This document shows positions 10,583 to 22,286 of a DNA stretch of 64,000 bases, piece by piece. The notes under the pieces were generated by a model. The model ran no database searches and was not told where the DNA came from. It saw only the letters and a program-made list of their open reading frames with translations. The position numbers and the translations under genes were made by a program. Each line of letters begins with the position of its first letter. Position 1 is the stretch's first letter. The stretch is from Asterias amurensis (Eukaryota; Echinodermata; Asteroidea; Forcipulatida; Asteriidae). The stretch lies in NCBI RefSeq assembly GCF_032118995.1, contig NC_092657.1, forward strand, positions 6,945,391 to 7,009,390. The letters are read 5' to 3'.

Positions 10583-11309
10583 TCACTCACTCACTCACTC
10601 ACTCACTCACTCACTCACTCACTCACTCACTCACTCACTCACTCACTCACTCACTCACTCACTCACTCACTCACTCACTCACTCACTCACTCACTCACTC
10701 ACTCACTCACTCACTCACTCACTCACTCACTCACTCACTCACTCACTCACTCACTCACTCACTCACTCACTCACTCACTCACTCACTCACTCACTCACTC
10801 ACTCACTCACTCATACACTCACTCATACACTCACTCACTCACTCACTCACTCACTCACTCACTCACTCACTCACTCACTCACTCACTCACTCACTCACTC
10901 ACTCACTCACTCACTCACTCACTCACTCACTCACTCACTCACTCACTCACTCACTCACTCACTCACTCACTCACTCACTCACTCACTCACTCACTCACTC
11001 ACTCACTCACTCACTCACTCACTCACTCACTCACTCACTCACTCACTCACTCACTCACTCACTCACTCACTCACTCACTCACTCACTCACTCACTCACTC
11101 ACTCACTCACTCACTCACTCACTCACTCACTCACTCACTCACTCACTCACTCACTCACTCACTCACTCACTCACTCACTCACTCACTCACTCACTCACTC
11201 ACTCACTCACTCACTCACTCACTCACTCACTCACTCACTCACTCACTCACTCACTCACTCACTCACTCACTCACTCACTCACTCACTCACTCGCTCGCTC
11301 GCTCACTCA
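10583..11309. repeat. 727-bp (ACTC)n microsatellite
   Basis: Almost pure tetranucleotide, about 180 units. There are two ATAC interruptions near 10812 and 10826 and three GCTC units at the right end. The plus strand reads open as THSL repeats, which is a by-product of composition, not a protein. Confidence 0.97.
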
Positions 11310-11950
11310 GTCGACCAAAGTTGTCGCGTTGCCCAAGCTTGAGTTGGGCTATACATCTTTTATTTTAATGTATGTGATCGAAAACCTATTTTCAAACTGC
11401 TATAAGATTCCATTCCAATATTACGAGTTACTTTTTGACTTATAAGTTGGTAAAGCGTACCGGTAAATTTGTGTATTATATTAAATAATTAAAAAAAAAA
11501 AAACATTTTTTTTCAGTTGTTGGTTAATTTATTTATTTATTTTGACACAGCCTCCGTCTTCCGGCTTCCGGAACGCTGAGTTTCAGTATGGGAATTAAAG
11601 AGATGAAACTTATAAAAAGGCTTAATACTAAACGGATGATTTCTGTTATGGTATTCCTTGTATATATATCTACGTCCCACGTGTCCCTTTGTCGACCCAA
11701 TTCCCCTTAATCAAAACAACACGTCCTTCAACCCTAATAACTCTTGAGATTGTTCTCTAAAAGTTTCTTTTTTGTTCATCTTCCGGGATCTTATTCTACA
11801 TCAGTGACCCTCCAACTCCTCTAGAGGACCCTTTCCCATTGGACCATCTAGCGCCCTTCTGTTGAGTGGGGTTGACACACTCGTGCATCCCTTTCAATTT
11901 GATTCTCACGCGGTGCAATTTTATCTCATTCAAGGCCGGTATGTTTAGTG
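11310..11950. other. No gene seen
   Basis: Simple A/T tracts near 11488-11540. No coding similarity was recognised. Confidence 0.4.
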
Positions 11951-12333
11951 TTAAAGGAACACATTGCCTTGGATCGGTCGAGTTGGTCTTTGAAAAGCGT
12001 TCTGTAACCGTTTGTTGTAAAATGTATATGGTTAGAAAGATATTGTAAAAGTAGAATACAATCAAATATGCCTCAAAATTGCGTGGTTTTCTTTTTACCC
12101 TGTCGACTAACACGGTCGGCCTTTTATGGGAGTCAAAATTTTGACTCCCATAAATGGCCGACCGTGATAGTTCGCGACGTAAAAGGAAAACCGTGCAAAT
12201 TCGAGTGATACTTGTGTGGATCATTATATTCTACTTCTAAAACATCTTTCTAATCATATGCATTTCATAACAAATTGTTTTAAACGCTTTTAATAGACCA
12301 ACTCGTCCGATCCAAGGCAACGTGTTCCTTTAA
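11951..12333. mobile_element. M3-family TTAA MITE, full hairpin
   Basis: 383 bp bounded by TTAA. The inverted ends are AGGAACACATTGCCTTGGAT and ATCCAAGGCAACGTGTTCCT, and the two arms pair over most of their length. The core hairpin is GGAGTCAAAATTTTGACTCC (about 12128-12148) with CGGTCGGCC/GGCCGACCG flanks. The flanks TTTAGTG and CACTAAA are themselves inverted. A half copy is at 39029-39137. Confidence 0.8.
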
Positions 12334-12515
12334 CACTAAATAGCAATAACCTCATTGATACCTCGTGAATTTGCTTTTCATCTAATTTTTCACAATAAGC
12401 CGTACAAGTCAGTAAACATAATTGGTACGTCCCAACCACATACAGAAATGAAAGACAATGGATGTATTTATGAAAAGTTGGGAGGACTGTTCACATTATC
12501 GATTTCAAAGAGAAG

Positions 12516-12873
12516 CAATGGACACTATTGGTTGTAACTCAAAATAATGATTAGCATAAAACCTTACCTCATTACGAGTAATGGGGAGCTGTAGATAGTA
12601 TAATACATTGTGAGAAACGGCTCTCTCTGAAGTAACGTCGTTAATCGACAAAGAAGTAATTTTCAACGAACTTGATTTCGAAACCACAAAATTAGATTTT
12701 GAGGCCTCGAAATCAAGCATCTGAACGCACACAACTTTGTGTGACAACGTGTGTTTTTTTCTTTCTATATTATCTCCCACTTCGACGACCACTCGAGCTC
12801 AAATTTTCACCGGTCTGTAATTTTATGCATATGTTGAGATACACCCAGTGACAAGACTGGTCTTTGACAATAT
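12516..12873 (-). mobile_element. M1-family MITE, reversed copy
   Basis: It carries M1 features in reverse order: CCTTACCTCATTACGAGTAATGG at the left, then the hairpin, then TTTTATGCATATGTTGAGAT at the right. Both TTAA ends are lost, so it is an older copy. Confidence 0.65.
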
Positions 12874-12905
12874 CATGTCTCTTATTCAATTCCAGTATTG
12901 TGATG

Positions 12906-13063
12906 AGAAATGTCCTCTTTCTCAAAAATTCGTTAGATCAGAGGGAGCCGTTTACTCACAATGTTTTATGCTATAAACAGCTCTCATTTGCTCATTTGCA
13001 AGTTACTTTTTATGCTAATAATTGTTTTGAGTAATTACCGATAGTGTCCAGTGCCATAAAAGC
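12906..13063 (+). mobile_element. M1-family MITE, right-half fragment
   Basis: Only the right half remains, from CTCTTTCTCAAAAATTCG to ACCGATAGTGTCCAGTGCC. It lies directly after the reversed copy, so the two form an inverted cluster. Confidence 0.6.
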
Positions 13064-13367
13064 ATGAAAACACTGGCTGTCAAAGCTCCCATAATCTAAC
13101 ACACAATGCAAGACCTACAACCTATTCAAATGACTATCATAAAATAAGGAATTATTCACCTTTCCAAAGCTTGCCGCATTCATGGGACTCGCTTGCGTCT
13201 TCTCACAGAAGTCTAAGTAGTGTACATAGAGTGTGCTTCGTGGGATACAGACCCCATCCGCTAACTCGTAATTCAACTGCAACCTATATGGACGTCAATC
13301 ACAGGTAGTGACATAACATTATTAAACGGAAGGTAATAAAAGACTAATAAAGGTTTGGTAATTAATC

Positions 13368-13693
13368 TTAAAGACACCGGACACGTTTGGTAATTGTCAA
13401 AGACCAGTATTCTCACTTGGTGTGTCCCAACATAATATGCATAAACAAAAACTGTGAACATTTGGGTTCAATTTGTCATCGAATTTGCAAGAGAAAAATA
13501 AACGAAAACACCCTTGTTGCATTACTCTGTGTGCTTTCAGATGCATAATAAAATGCTTCAGCTGAAGTATTTTATTAAAATTATTGGGAGCTGTTGATTG
13601 ATAATTTCAACAGCTCTCCATTGCTCGTTACCAAGTAAACTTGTATGCTAACAAATACTTTGAATATTTACCAATAGTGTCCAGTGCCTTTAA
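13368..13693 (+). mobile_element. M1-family MITE with replaced centre
   Basis: TTAA at both ends and M1 outer arms (GACACCGGACACGTTTGG, CCAATAGTGTCCAGTGCC). The usual CGAGACCTC hairpin is replaced by a different one, AAAATGCTTCAGCTGAAGTA. Confidence 0.7.
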
Positions 13694-14510
13694 AGGGAGG
13701 GTATTAGCTTGGTAATCAATCTTAAAACTATTGGCAATACAAACTATTGGTTAGAACCCTAAGACATTTTGAGAAACATGTCACGTCGAAGTAATGTTGT
13801 AAAATATCAGTTTTGATCCCCCAAAAACTTAGTCTGAGAAACGTTACGGCTGTTTCCCTGTGAGGATTGTGTAATCCTATATGGGTCTTTTCTTTCAGCA
13901 AGAACAAACTCGCTCCGGGTTTTCAAGGCGATATCTCAAAAACTCGACCATCCAGCAGTTCCATTAACCGCTGGACATGGTGTCAATAGTCGAGGGGGTC
14001 CGGGAAAGCGCCCATACATTGCGTGTATGTGATGGCCAGCGTGCGATACCAACAAAAAAATTGACCCCCCCCCCCCAGAATTGAGGCATGCACGGTTATC
14101 AGAGCCTATTGGGCCCAGCTCCAATCCGCCGAGAAATGTGCCCGTCTGAACTAGTTGAGTGTCGATAATATAACAGTCTAAATGAAGAAAGACATACAAA
14201 CAGTGGAGAAAAGACCCATGGGTTCGTACAAAAATACACGACAGCAATTTGAGAAATATTGTTGTTATAAAATGAAAACTGACCATTTCATTATAGTTGG
14301 TGCAGGCACAGGGTCTGGTAGAATTGCCTTACATTTGGATCTCATTTCTGTCAAAAACAAAACAATGAACATTATCTTTTCAAACGTGTGGTGTATAAAA
14401 GATACAAATAATCAGACTCTGTGATATTTTTTTTACACTTTGATGAAACTGTACTTAATATAAAAAGAAAGGAAACGTATTGCCGCTACATGAATATAAA
14501 AACACCAATA
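13694..14510. other. No gene seen
   Basis: One 12-base C run (14065-14076). Short open frames have no recognisable similarity. Confidence 0.4.
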
Positions 14511-14757
14511 CCTTATCGTCTACGTACACAATTAAGTATCATGTACGTATTATAGTCTTATCGTGTACTATATACAATCAATTCAATCGTATTGTGTTAT
14601 TCACGATAAACCCCAAGCTATTGGGAACGTAGAACTTGACAACTATAATTGTGCGTACACGACCAATCCAAACGTATCGTGTACGTATACTCAATAACTT
14701 ATTGTGTACGTACACGGTAATATACCATGTACGTAGACGATAAGTTGCGACTTATTG
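14511..14757. repeat. GTACGTACACGATAAG-type repeat array
   Basis: Degenerate units of about 35-45 bp built on palindromic CGTGTACGTACACG alternating with CGATAAGT. The same unit forms arrays in intron 4 of both fibrinogen-related genes (29960-30225 and 58970-59225). Confidence 0.65.
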
Positions 14758-15599
14758 CACTATACACTATTGTTCTTATTCATTTGACGGCAATACTCTT
14801 CCGTGAAATACTCAATGTTTACAGATAAAATTAAGCATTTATGAAACAGCGACGATTCAGAAAAATATACAAGGGAGTGTAATCCGGAGCACTTTTCCCT
14901 AGCGGGCACTTCTGGCCAATTAAAATTGTAGTTCCAGACTGTATTTTGTTCAAGCAAGCAAGCCCATATTCAGCGCCCTTTTTATGCCATTCCTTTTCTT
15001 CTTTAATAATAATACCAAAACTTATATAGCGTCCTAATCGTGTCGACATGCTGTCAGCGCTGAACATGGCATTATGGACAAATTAAACAAAAAGAACGGA
15101 ATTACAACATGTATGTAATCACAATCTGACATGGAGGTTAACACAAATGTATTTTTTGCGTATAAATATACAACCATTACTTTAAAATAACATTGAAATT
15201 AACAGCTTATAAATGTAGCATTTTATTCCAGGAATAATTAAATTTGTATCTAAAAAGTGAAAGGTTCAAACTTGGGGCACCCGAGGGCAAGTGCTTTTGT
15301 TCAACCACCCCCCCCCCCCCCAAGGCCAAGTGCTTTTGTTTTACGACATTGAGCAGAACAATTTACACAAATGTTTATTATTTTATTTCATTTAATTTAA
15401 GGGGTCAATCGCTGCTGCAGAATTATCAGAAAACATGAACAAACGACTTTTAAAAAAAAAGAGTAAAGAATGCTGCAAAGAATGAAGTCCGTAGACTTTA
15501 TACTTACCGGTTTTGATCTTTGTGTTGTCCATATCTATTTTACTGAATGTATGTTACCTCTTCCTTATCATGGCAGTTTCACTTGCAGCAATATAACTG
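14758..15599. other. No gene seen
   Basis: A short open frame on the minus strand (15067-14831) has no recognisable family. It includes a CTATATAAGTTTTGG piece that looks repeat-derived. A 14-base C run is at 15308-15321. Confidence 0.35.
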
Positions 15600-15870
15600 T
15601 GTTAATTCATTTCCAGTGTACGCTATTCACTCAAAAGGGATAACAGTTCGGTGGGTATAGCAAAACACGACCAGCTCCGGTAGGTCGCTGCCAGGCGGGT
15701 GAAAATGATGGATGAACGGCTCGGAGAGGCAGACGACGCGCGGTAGATCCGTGGGACACCGTCTTCGAAAAGTCCCGTCTGACGCGTTGGGTGATTTCTG
15801 CACGGTCTTGGCTGTGTTGTTTATTTCGAAACGGCAGTTTATACTTTAAATCCAAGTTGGTTTTCACTTA
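15600..15870 (-). promoter_or_regulatory. CpG-rich patch with minus-strand TATA, possible promoter
   Basis: A local rise in GC and CpG in AT-rich surroundings. Reading on the minus strand, TTAAAGTATAAACTGCCG (about 15838-15852) gives a TATA-like box just upstream of the CpG-rich part. A 78-codon open frame on the same strand (15867-15631) has no recognisable domain. It could be a first exon of an unseen gene or chance. Confidence 0.2.
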
Positions 15871-16725
15871 AATCCTCAGTTATATTTGGCAGAAGCACTG
15901 GTGTTGACTTAAATTGGGTTATATATATATATATAAATTGTTTCCATATGATATTCAGATTCGGGGGACGGCAGACATCAGTTACACAAACATGGATGTC
16001 ATCTTAAATTCCACTGAAACCACGAACTTCACTTATTAAGTTTAGAAATAAATAAACAGAAGGCAATAACAGTAGAGCTCACAGCAAATGTCTTGAAATT
16101 GCAATATTCTTTATCTCCAAAGCAGACCGCAACGAAATGTAATCTAAACTTAGCATGCTCTTTTTTCACAGCAAACAGTCGTATGTTTATTGTTCACCAA
16201 TCCGTAAAATGGTCGGTTCACATGAAATAAAATAATTATTGTTTCCAATAAAAAGGAAGTACAAAATCAGTTTGTAATGAAGTCAGTGTAGTGTACCTTT
16301 CCTCCACTAGAGGCCGTGCATGATGCTTAAACGTCTAAGCCCCACCAGGGAATAGTACATTAAGAACAAATCGTCAACGGCTTTATTGCCCATTCATGGA
16401 ATACTCTATTTAAATACTATTTTTTGTTTGTTTCCTTCTGCGCTACCATTGGACACATTGGTGAATCGAGAGGTACAATCTGACTACACTGGGCACTCGG
16501 CTTTAAAGGGGCGGGCCCAGACAAGTATGCACTATTGTTCGCTAAACAGGTGCTGACAGGTTGTATGTGTATGGCCTATCTCATTAGTCGTCTAGTGTTA
16601 TACTGTCACGTGTAACCCTGAGCTGCAATGGGACGCGGCCTAATTACTGTACGATAAGGACCAACTTTCACAGCACACGGGCCGAAACAGAAATAATTTA
16701 CCATAAAAATATTTATTATGATAAG
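15871..16725. other. No gene seen
   Basis: Contains a short (AT)n at about 15922-15938. Nothing else was recognised. Confidence 0.4.
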
Positions 16726-16875
16726 TCCGTGATTTCATTTCATTGTTCATTTCATTTTTTTTTTTTAAAGCATCACATTGCGTGGCCAACTGGCCAAATT
16801 GGATGTAATTTACAATAGCAACAATTAAACTTAAAGACGAGAGTACAGCACGTGAGTAACCACAAAATGACCAGA
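16726..16875 (-). mobile_element. LINE 3' tail, minus strand
   Basis: In reverse complement it reads GGCCAGTTGGCCACGCAATG, a short gap, then an A-rich run ending AAATGAAATGAACAATG. This parallels the 3' end of the LINE at 55-762 (GGCCTGTGGGCCACGAAATG). Only the tail is present. Confidence 0.5.
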
Positions 16876-17635
16876 GTTAATTAATTAATTCGTTTAATAG
16901 AAACATAAAATGCGTGTGTTGGAAGTGCATGAGCCCATAGTTGCTTCACTGAGATGAATACTTTACCCTTATGTAACGGTATCGTCATGAATTCCCCAGT
17001 GGTCAGAGGAGCTAGTGAGGAACCCCCGCTCAGAATATTCCCCCCCCCCCCCAACCCCATGTGTTCGGGAAAAAAAACACATAGAATAGATGGTTCGATA
17101 CATTAATTTGCCCACATACTTTGGCATTGCTCCCCCGCTTGCTCGCCCCCCCCCCCCCCAACGCTAAGAATCATCGACCCCCCTCCCCCCTCCTAAGATC
17201 GAGGGGGAAATAATGCAGAATGAATTGAAAGGTTCGAAACATCCCATTAAATGTTCCCATCATTCATTATGACATGTTCACAATAACGAGAGATTAAGTC
17301 CTAATTCTGGCCTGTAGTCATAGTTATGAGATATAAGTCAAAATGACGACCTTATTGTCTAAAGCGTTCTTCGGGCATCCTGCTGCTTTTCTTGGACTCT
17401 CGGAAGACATTCCGGAGAAACATGGTCTGGCGTGAGAAAAAAGGACGATCACTTGCAAGAGATGTTGAGGATTATTGAATTTGAACATTAGAGGTCTTGA
17501 CGAACTAATCAGATGTGGACCAATGACTAGAAGTCATTGCAGTTGGGCCCTAGTTTTCGTCCCTGTTGGCACTTACTTTTGACAAGTCTAATAAGAATTT
17601 TTTAGGCTATCTGATAATCTCCGCCCTCTCATGTT
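16876..17635. other. No gene seen; C tracts
   Basis: Two C runs (17041-17052 and 17146-17159) and further C-rich stretches. No coding similarity was seen. Confidence 0.4.
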
Positions 17636-17826
17636 TTTCACTGGCCAGTATACCGCTGACCAGTATGCGACCGGTCAGTTCACCACTGCCCAATATGTCA
17701 CTGGCTTGTATACGTTACTGCCCAATATTGTCACTGGTCACGGTATACCACTTGCCAGCATGCAACTGACCAACATTTAATTTGGTAATATGCCATCCGC
17801 GCCAGTACACCACTGGCCAGTAAACC
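17636..17826. repeat. ~20-bp degenerate tandem repeat
   Basis: Roughly nine units of the form CACTGGCCAGTATACCACTG with much divergence. Confidence 0.65.
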
Positions 17827-19384
17827 GTTTTGTTGTTTGTTTTTTGGTGTTTTTTTTCCAATTATTATATAATAAATGAGTATATGACAAAATCAGTCTA
17901 TGTATTCAGATCGTAGATACAAATTGTAAATAATGGTTAAAAAAATCGAACGTAAGATTCGATTTCAGAGATCGAGAGTGGAGCAATCGGAACGTAAGCC
18001 TTGGGGGCATAATGTCTCGAGAGGCCGGAGATAGAAACCCCGGGCACGATGAACTCTTCAGTCTAGCCGTTAGCTTGGGAGGGGTTAGGAGCCAGACATC
18101 AAAGTATATGTTTGTCATTGTGGGTTTGTCTGTCGGTCCACCTCGCTTATCTAATCCATTGTTTCTTACGATCGCAACGTAACAATGCTCTGCTTGTATT
18201 TCGTTTCCTTCCCCTGATTTGTACGGAGTTTTTGGTAATTAAATTAGATTTATGTTGTCAAAACACTAGTCGCGACACTAATGTTTAATTCCCAAGTTGG
18301 ATCGCGGCATACTGTTTGAATCAGGCTCAGTATTAGTATAAACATTCGTGCTGAAAGGATTGAATGATTGAATATTTTTTTAAATATAAATCCATTGAAT
18401 GAATGAATGAATACGAAAGCCCATTAGTGCCATCTTTATTTATATTTTCACTGCATGCATTAATTTATATTTCAATACATGTACTTATATTTTCAATACA
18501 TGTATTTATATTTTCAATAGATGTATTTATATTTTCAATACAGCTAATTATATTTGCAAGAGCAGTTAATTATATTTTTATGGACTTTACGAAACCAAAG
18601 TTGGGTCACAGGCCTTAGTATTGCATCGAATACAGACCTGGTAGTTCAGTGACCCTTCAGTGACCCCGTTTCACAAAGGCCGCACGACGCGCAGTCTATT
18701 TATAGTAACATTTGCGATTTTACATTTATTTATTTATTTTGGCGAGTGCATGCATTTATATTTTCAGTGCAGCTGTTTATATTTTCAATACATGCATTTA
18801 TGTTTTCAATACTTGTATTTATATTTTCATTAAATGTATTTATAGGATGGTTTTAAAAATAGGTATGAAGGACCTAATGAAAAAATGTGGGGGGGAGGTT
18901 ACTTACATGAGATAGTTAAAGTAACAAATTTATAAGAACAACATAATTTATACTTTATTTACAGAATATATACAACATAAGTTCTCAGGCAGGAGTGAAG
19001 TGGAGGGTAATGGGAAGTTATTTAACACCAGTGTTTATGTTTAGTCCAAAGGGTTTGACTGTCTTGATACATGTAATTCTATTTTCATTACATGTATTTA
19101 TTTTCACACGGAGCTCTGCCATATTGCGCGGTCGGCCAACCCGGGTTGTGGGATACCAACTACATGTACGTGTACGTTGGTACACCTGTTGACCTACAAT
19201 CCCGGCCATATCTCGTAGGGCCCCCTGCCCCTTTAAATGTTGGTTCCAATTGACGGTCTCCTTCTTCTCCGTTGTTACAGTCAACATTGAGCGCCGGGGG
19301 ACGGTGGGCGGGGAGAAATTGTTTATTGTCAATGCCAAGTGGACAGGGAATAGTTTTATATAACGTTAGGAATGGGTGGCCCAA

Positions 19385-19520
19385 ACGTTTTGGCCGGGAT
19401 TGTAGATTGCATCCTCCTTTCTCTCCACATGACCAAACCACCTCAGCCTGTGCCTCCTCATTACGGTGAGAATCCCCTCCACTCCGACTCTCCTCTCCAG
19501 CTCCTCACTTGACATTCTAG
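19385..19520 (-). mobile_element. LINE reverse transcriptase C-terminal fragment
   Basis: The minus strand reads MSSEELERRVGVEGILTVMR, then RHRLRWFGHVERKED. This matches the conserved LRWFGHVxR block at the C-terminus of many non-LTR reverse transcriptases. Only about 45 codons remain inside the 2.5-kb DNA element. The GC-rich stretch at about 20400-20690 may be a further piece, but I could not align it. Confidence 0.55.
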
Positions 19521-19657
19521 TAGCCAGAGACATAGGCGTCAGTCAGAAGAGGGACAGGGGGACATGTGTCCCCCCCCCCCAACTTTTGAAGTGCGGGGGC
19601 ACAATATCAAAGTCCCCAATGTTTTTCACCACCTTTATTATGAAGATTTTAACCGAC

Positions 19658-20034
19658 TTAAAGACACTGGACACTATTGGTAATTGTCAAAGACAAGTCT
19701 CCTTACTTGGTGTATCTAAACATATGCATAAAATAACAAACCTGTGAAAATTTGAGCTAAATTGGTCGTCAGAGTTGCCAGATATGGATGAAATAAAAAA
19801 CAACACCCTTGTCACACGAAGTTGTGTGCTTTCAAATGCTTGATTTCGAAACCTCACATTCTAAACTTTAGGTCTCGAAATCAAATTCGTGGAAAATCAC
19901 TTCTTTCTCGAAAACTTCGTCTCTACAGAGGAAGCCGTTTCTCACAATGTTTAAATATTATCAACCTCTCCACATTGCTCGATACCAAGTGAGGTTTTAT
20001 GCTGTTAATTACCAATAGTGTCCACTCCCTTTAA
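19658..20034 (+). mobile_element. M1-family TTAA MITE nested in the 2.5-kb element
   Basis: Full length, bounded by TTAA. The left end is AGACACTGGACACTATTGG, the hairpin is intact, and the right end is CCAATAGTGTCCACTCCC. It inserted after the host element did. Confidence 0.75.
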
Positions 20035-20941
20035 GCATTTAAGCTACACAGACAAGTATTGCACTGTGTAAGACCATGTGGGTAGGACCAACATTTTCCT
20101 AAGATTGCACCGTCATCTAAAATGCAAAGTTCTCCCGGGCCCTTAAGCGGGCCCCTACTCATGCCGTGGCTTCACGTTCGACACGTTCATGCTCCGTCTT
20201 TAACAGATATCTGTAAAATCCCCCTACAAAATCTCGTCTGGATCCACCCTTCACGTGCTTGTGATGTTTGTGATGAAACGCCGTCTGCTGAGCAGTGGGA
20301 TACGCATAAACTATGGAAACGAAGTTTTAATTAAGCTGGGTTTTTCCTTGATACAATAACCAATGGCAAAGAAATGGCGCACCGTTGCTTGGAATAGACC
20401 TTAAATTACAACATCTGAGATTGATGCCAATGGCCAGAGACACCCATTACATCCATCTCGTTCCATCTGCTGGATGTGCCCCATCCACCTTGTGGGGGCC
20501 ATGTCTCGCAGCCGGCCTTTTACACCATGCAGCTTCGGACACATGCGGTGAATGCCTTTCACCTTCAGGGGCGGCGTCTTGGGTGTCAAATAATGGGGCC
20601 AGCTCCCTGGACTTCTTCCATCCACTCCTCCGTCTGGCCGTAGCTAGGGACGCAAGCGCCATCACACACTACATGCACAGACCATTGAGGTAGAACTAAT
20701 TCTACCTCCATGCACAGACTGTATCGATGCACACCACGCCACGCACTCGGAAACACCTACACAGGCAATACAATTAACTGCTCCGAAAATATAAATAAGT
20801 CCATTGAAAATATAAGCCATTGAAAATAATAAATAAATGTAATGACTATAAATACATGTACTGAAAAAAAAAATACATGTACTGAAAGTAAATATGCATG
20901 CATTGAAAATAAAAATAAAGATGGCACTATTGGGCTTTCGT

Positions 20942-20995
20942 AAATGAATGAATGAATGAATGAATGAATGAATGAATGAATGAATGAAATGAATA
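20942..20995. repeat. (AATG)n microsatellite
   Basis: About a dozen AATG units. It continues the shorter tract at about 18396-18412, so the 2.5-kb element appears to have landed in this microsatellite. Confidence 0.85.
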
Positions 20996-21284
20996 TTTAT
21001 GTAACATTATCTGCCCAGTAGATTGGCTATAAACAGAACCTATAATCCTTTTGATCAACTTTACTGGAAGCCAACTTTCTCTATAATGATATATTTATGT
21101 GTCTACCCAGATCCATATTAATATCAATTTGGGCGAAACAAACTTCGTTTTAATGTAACAATTAATTTGCATCGGGCATTATCGTGTTTACCAACGTTAT
21201 ATCAACGGTTGCGTAAATGGCTAGGACAATTTTGTCAATCACCATTTAATTTATAAACTTTTTTTATTTGCATGTTTTTTCTCC

Positions 21285-21677
21285 TTAAAGGATTTGGGTA
21301 CTTTTTCAAAATGTCCACAGATTTAAGCTTACAGGGTTTGAAGTTAATGATAGTGGAAAGCTTCCCTTCAAATATTACTAACTAAGATGTTGTAATTTTT
21401 GAGAAATGAGTAAAACAAGTCACAAAATAATTTTGGTCTCATGAGACCAAAACTATTTTAGCATGTAAAATCCCCTTAACCAGTTATGATATTATACCAA
21501 AACAATAGCATAACTGGTTAATACGTTTTTACATGCTAAAACTGAGACGAAAATTAACTCAGTAAGTAAAATTTCAAGTGAAGCTTTCCACTATCATAAT
21601 CTTCAAACTGTGTAAATTTAATGTAAATCTGTGGACATTGTGTTTTTTGTTTAGGAAAATGTACATATACCCTTTAA
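21285..21677. mobile_element. M4-family TTAA MITE, long hairpin
   Basis: 393 bp bounded by TTAA. The inverted ends are AGGATTTGGGTACTTTTTC and a degenerate complement ending ACATATACCCTTTAA. Arm pairs include AACCAGTTATG/CATAACTGGTT and TTTAGCATGTAAAA/TTTTTACATGCTAAA. It resembles M2 in its ACAGATTTA and TTACAGGGTTT motifs, so the two may be related. Confidence 0.7.
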
Positions 21678-22286
21678 GCCTCTTTTGAGACTGTTTCTAA
21701 TGGAGTCCATGCAAGTCATTATCATGACTACATAATTAGCTATAGCTACCTCTCACGAATTTAGCTACGAGTTTTGGGCAGAAAAATAAAGAGTAATTTA
21801 ATAGGCTTAACCTTGGTCGGGTCTTAAGCAATGATGACCGCCAGAGTCACTAATACGTATCAGTCTCGTATAAGATTACGTCATGTTGCTTATAACAGGA
21901 GTATTTTGTTTGTTGAGTCGTTACTATGACAACCTCCACGTAGCTCGTGTCTTTTAATGACGGTTTTAATCACCGCATCAATCGTGGGGGCTTCGTCTGT
22001 TAAAGTCACATCTACAGGAAGCAAAACACAAGTCGGGACTGAACTGTGTTCTGATGAATATAAATCTCTCTGAAACAGAACTATCTTCAAGTACAATGTT
22101 GAGAGACGACCGACAAGCACTTCTTGGTTCTGTAATTGGACGTCTGCTCAACATTTGAGTTGAACATTTCACGGCTGAACTGCTACTGAGATTTACTGAT
22201 TGCTATTTGTAGTACTGTTTGACGGTCAGCATAATTTTAACACGAACATACAACAGGCATATCCCAGAACGACATAACATGTGAAC
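21678..22286 (+). promoter_or_regulatory. Upstream region of the C-type lectin gene
   Basis: TATAAAT at about 22059-22065 is a reasonable TATA box. It would give a start near 22090 and a ~195-bp leader. No repeat was recognised between it and the start codon. Confidence 0.35.

Larger units (their letters stand above)
18413..20941. mobile_element. 2.5-kb DNA transposon, ACGAAAGCCCATTAGTGCCA ends, nonautonomous
   Basis: The inverted ends are ACGAAAGCCCATTAGTGCCA at 18413 and TGGCACTATTGGGCTTTCGT ending at 20941. Subterminal arrays of TATTTTCAATACATGTATTTA lie inside the left end, with the complement inside the right end. It sits in an (AATG)n tract, seen on both flanks. Nested inside are an M1 MITE (19658-20034) and a LINE fragment (about 19385-19520). 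No transposase was recognised, so the superfamily is unassigned. The end sequence is shared with the 300-bp MITE at 56363-56662. Confidence 0.65.

Noticed and set aside
10518-11342. 274-codon open frame on the plus strand
   Set aside because: It is the (ACTC)n microsatellite read in a frame without stops; no domain or splice support.
22281-22286. GTG at 22281 as the lectin start
   Set aside because: An ATG in the same frame two codons later gives a proper signal peptide. GTG starts are not expected in animals.
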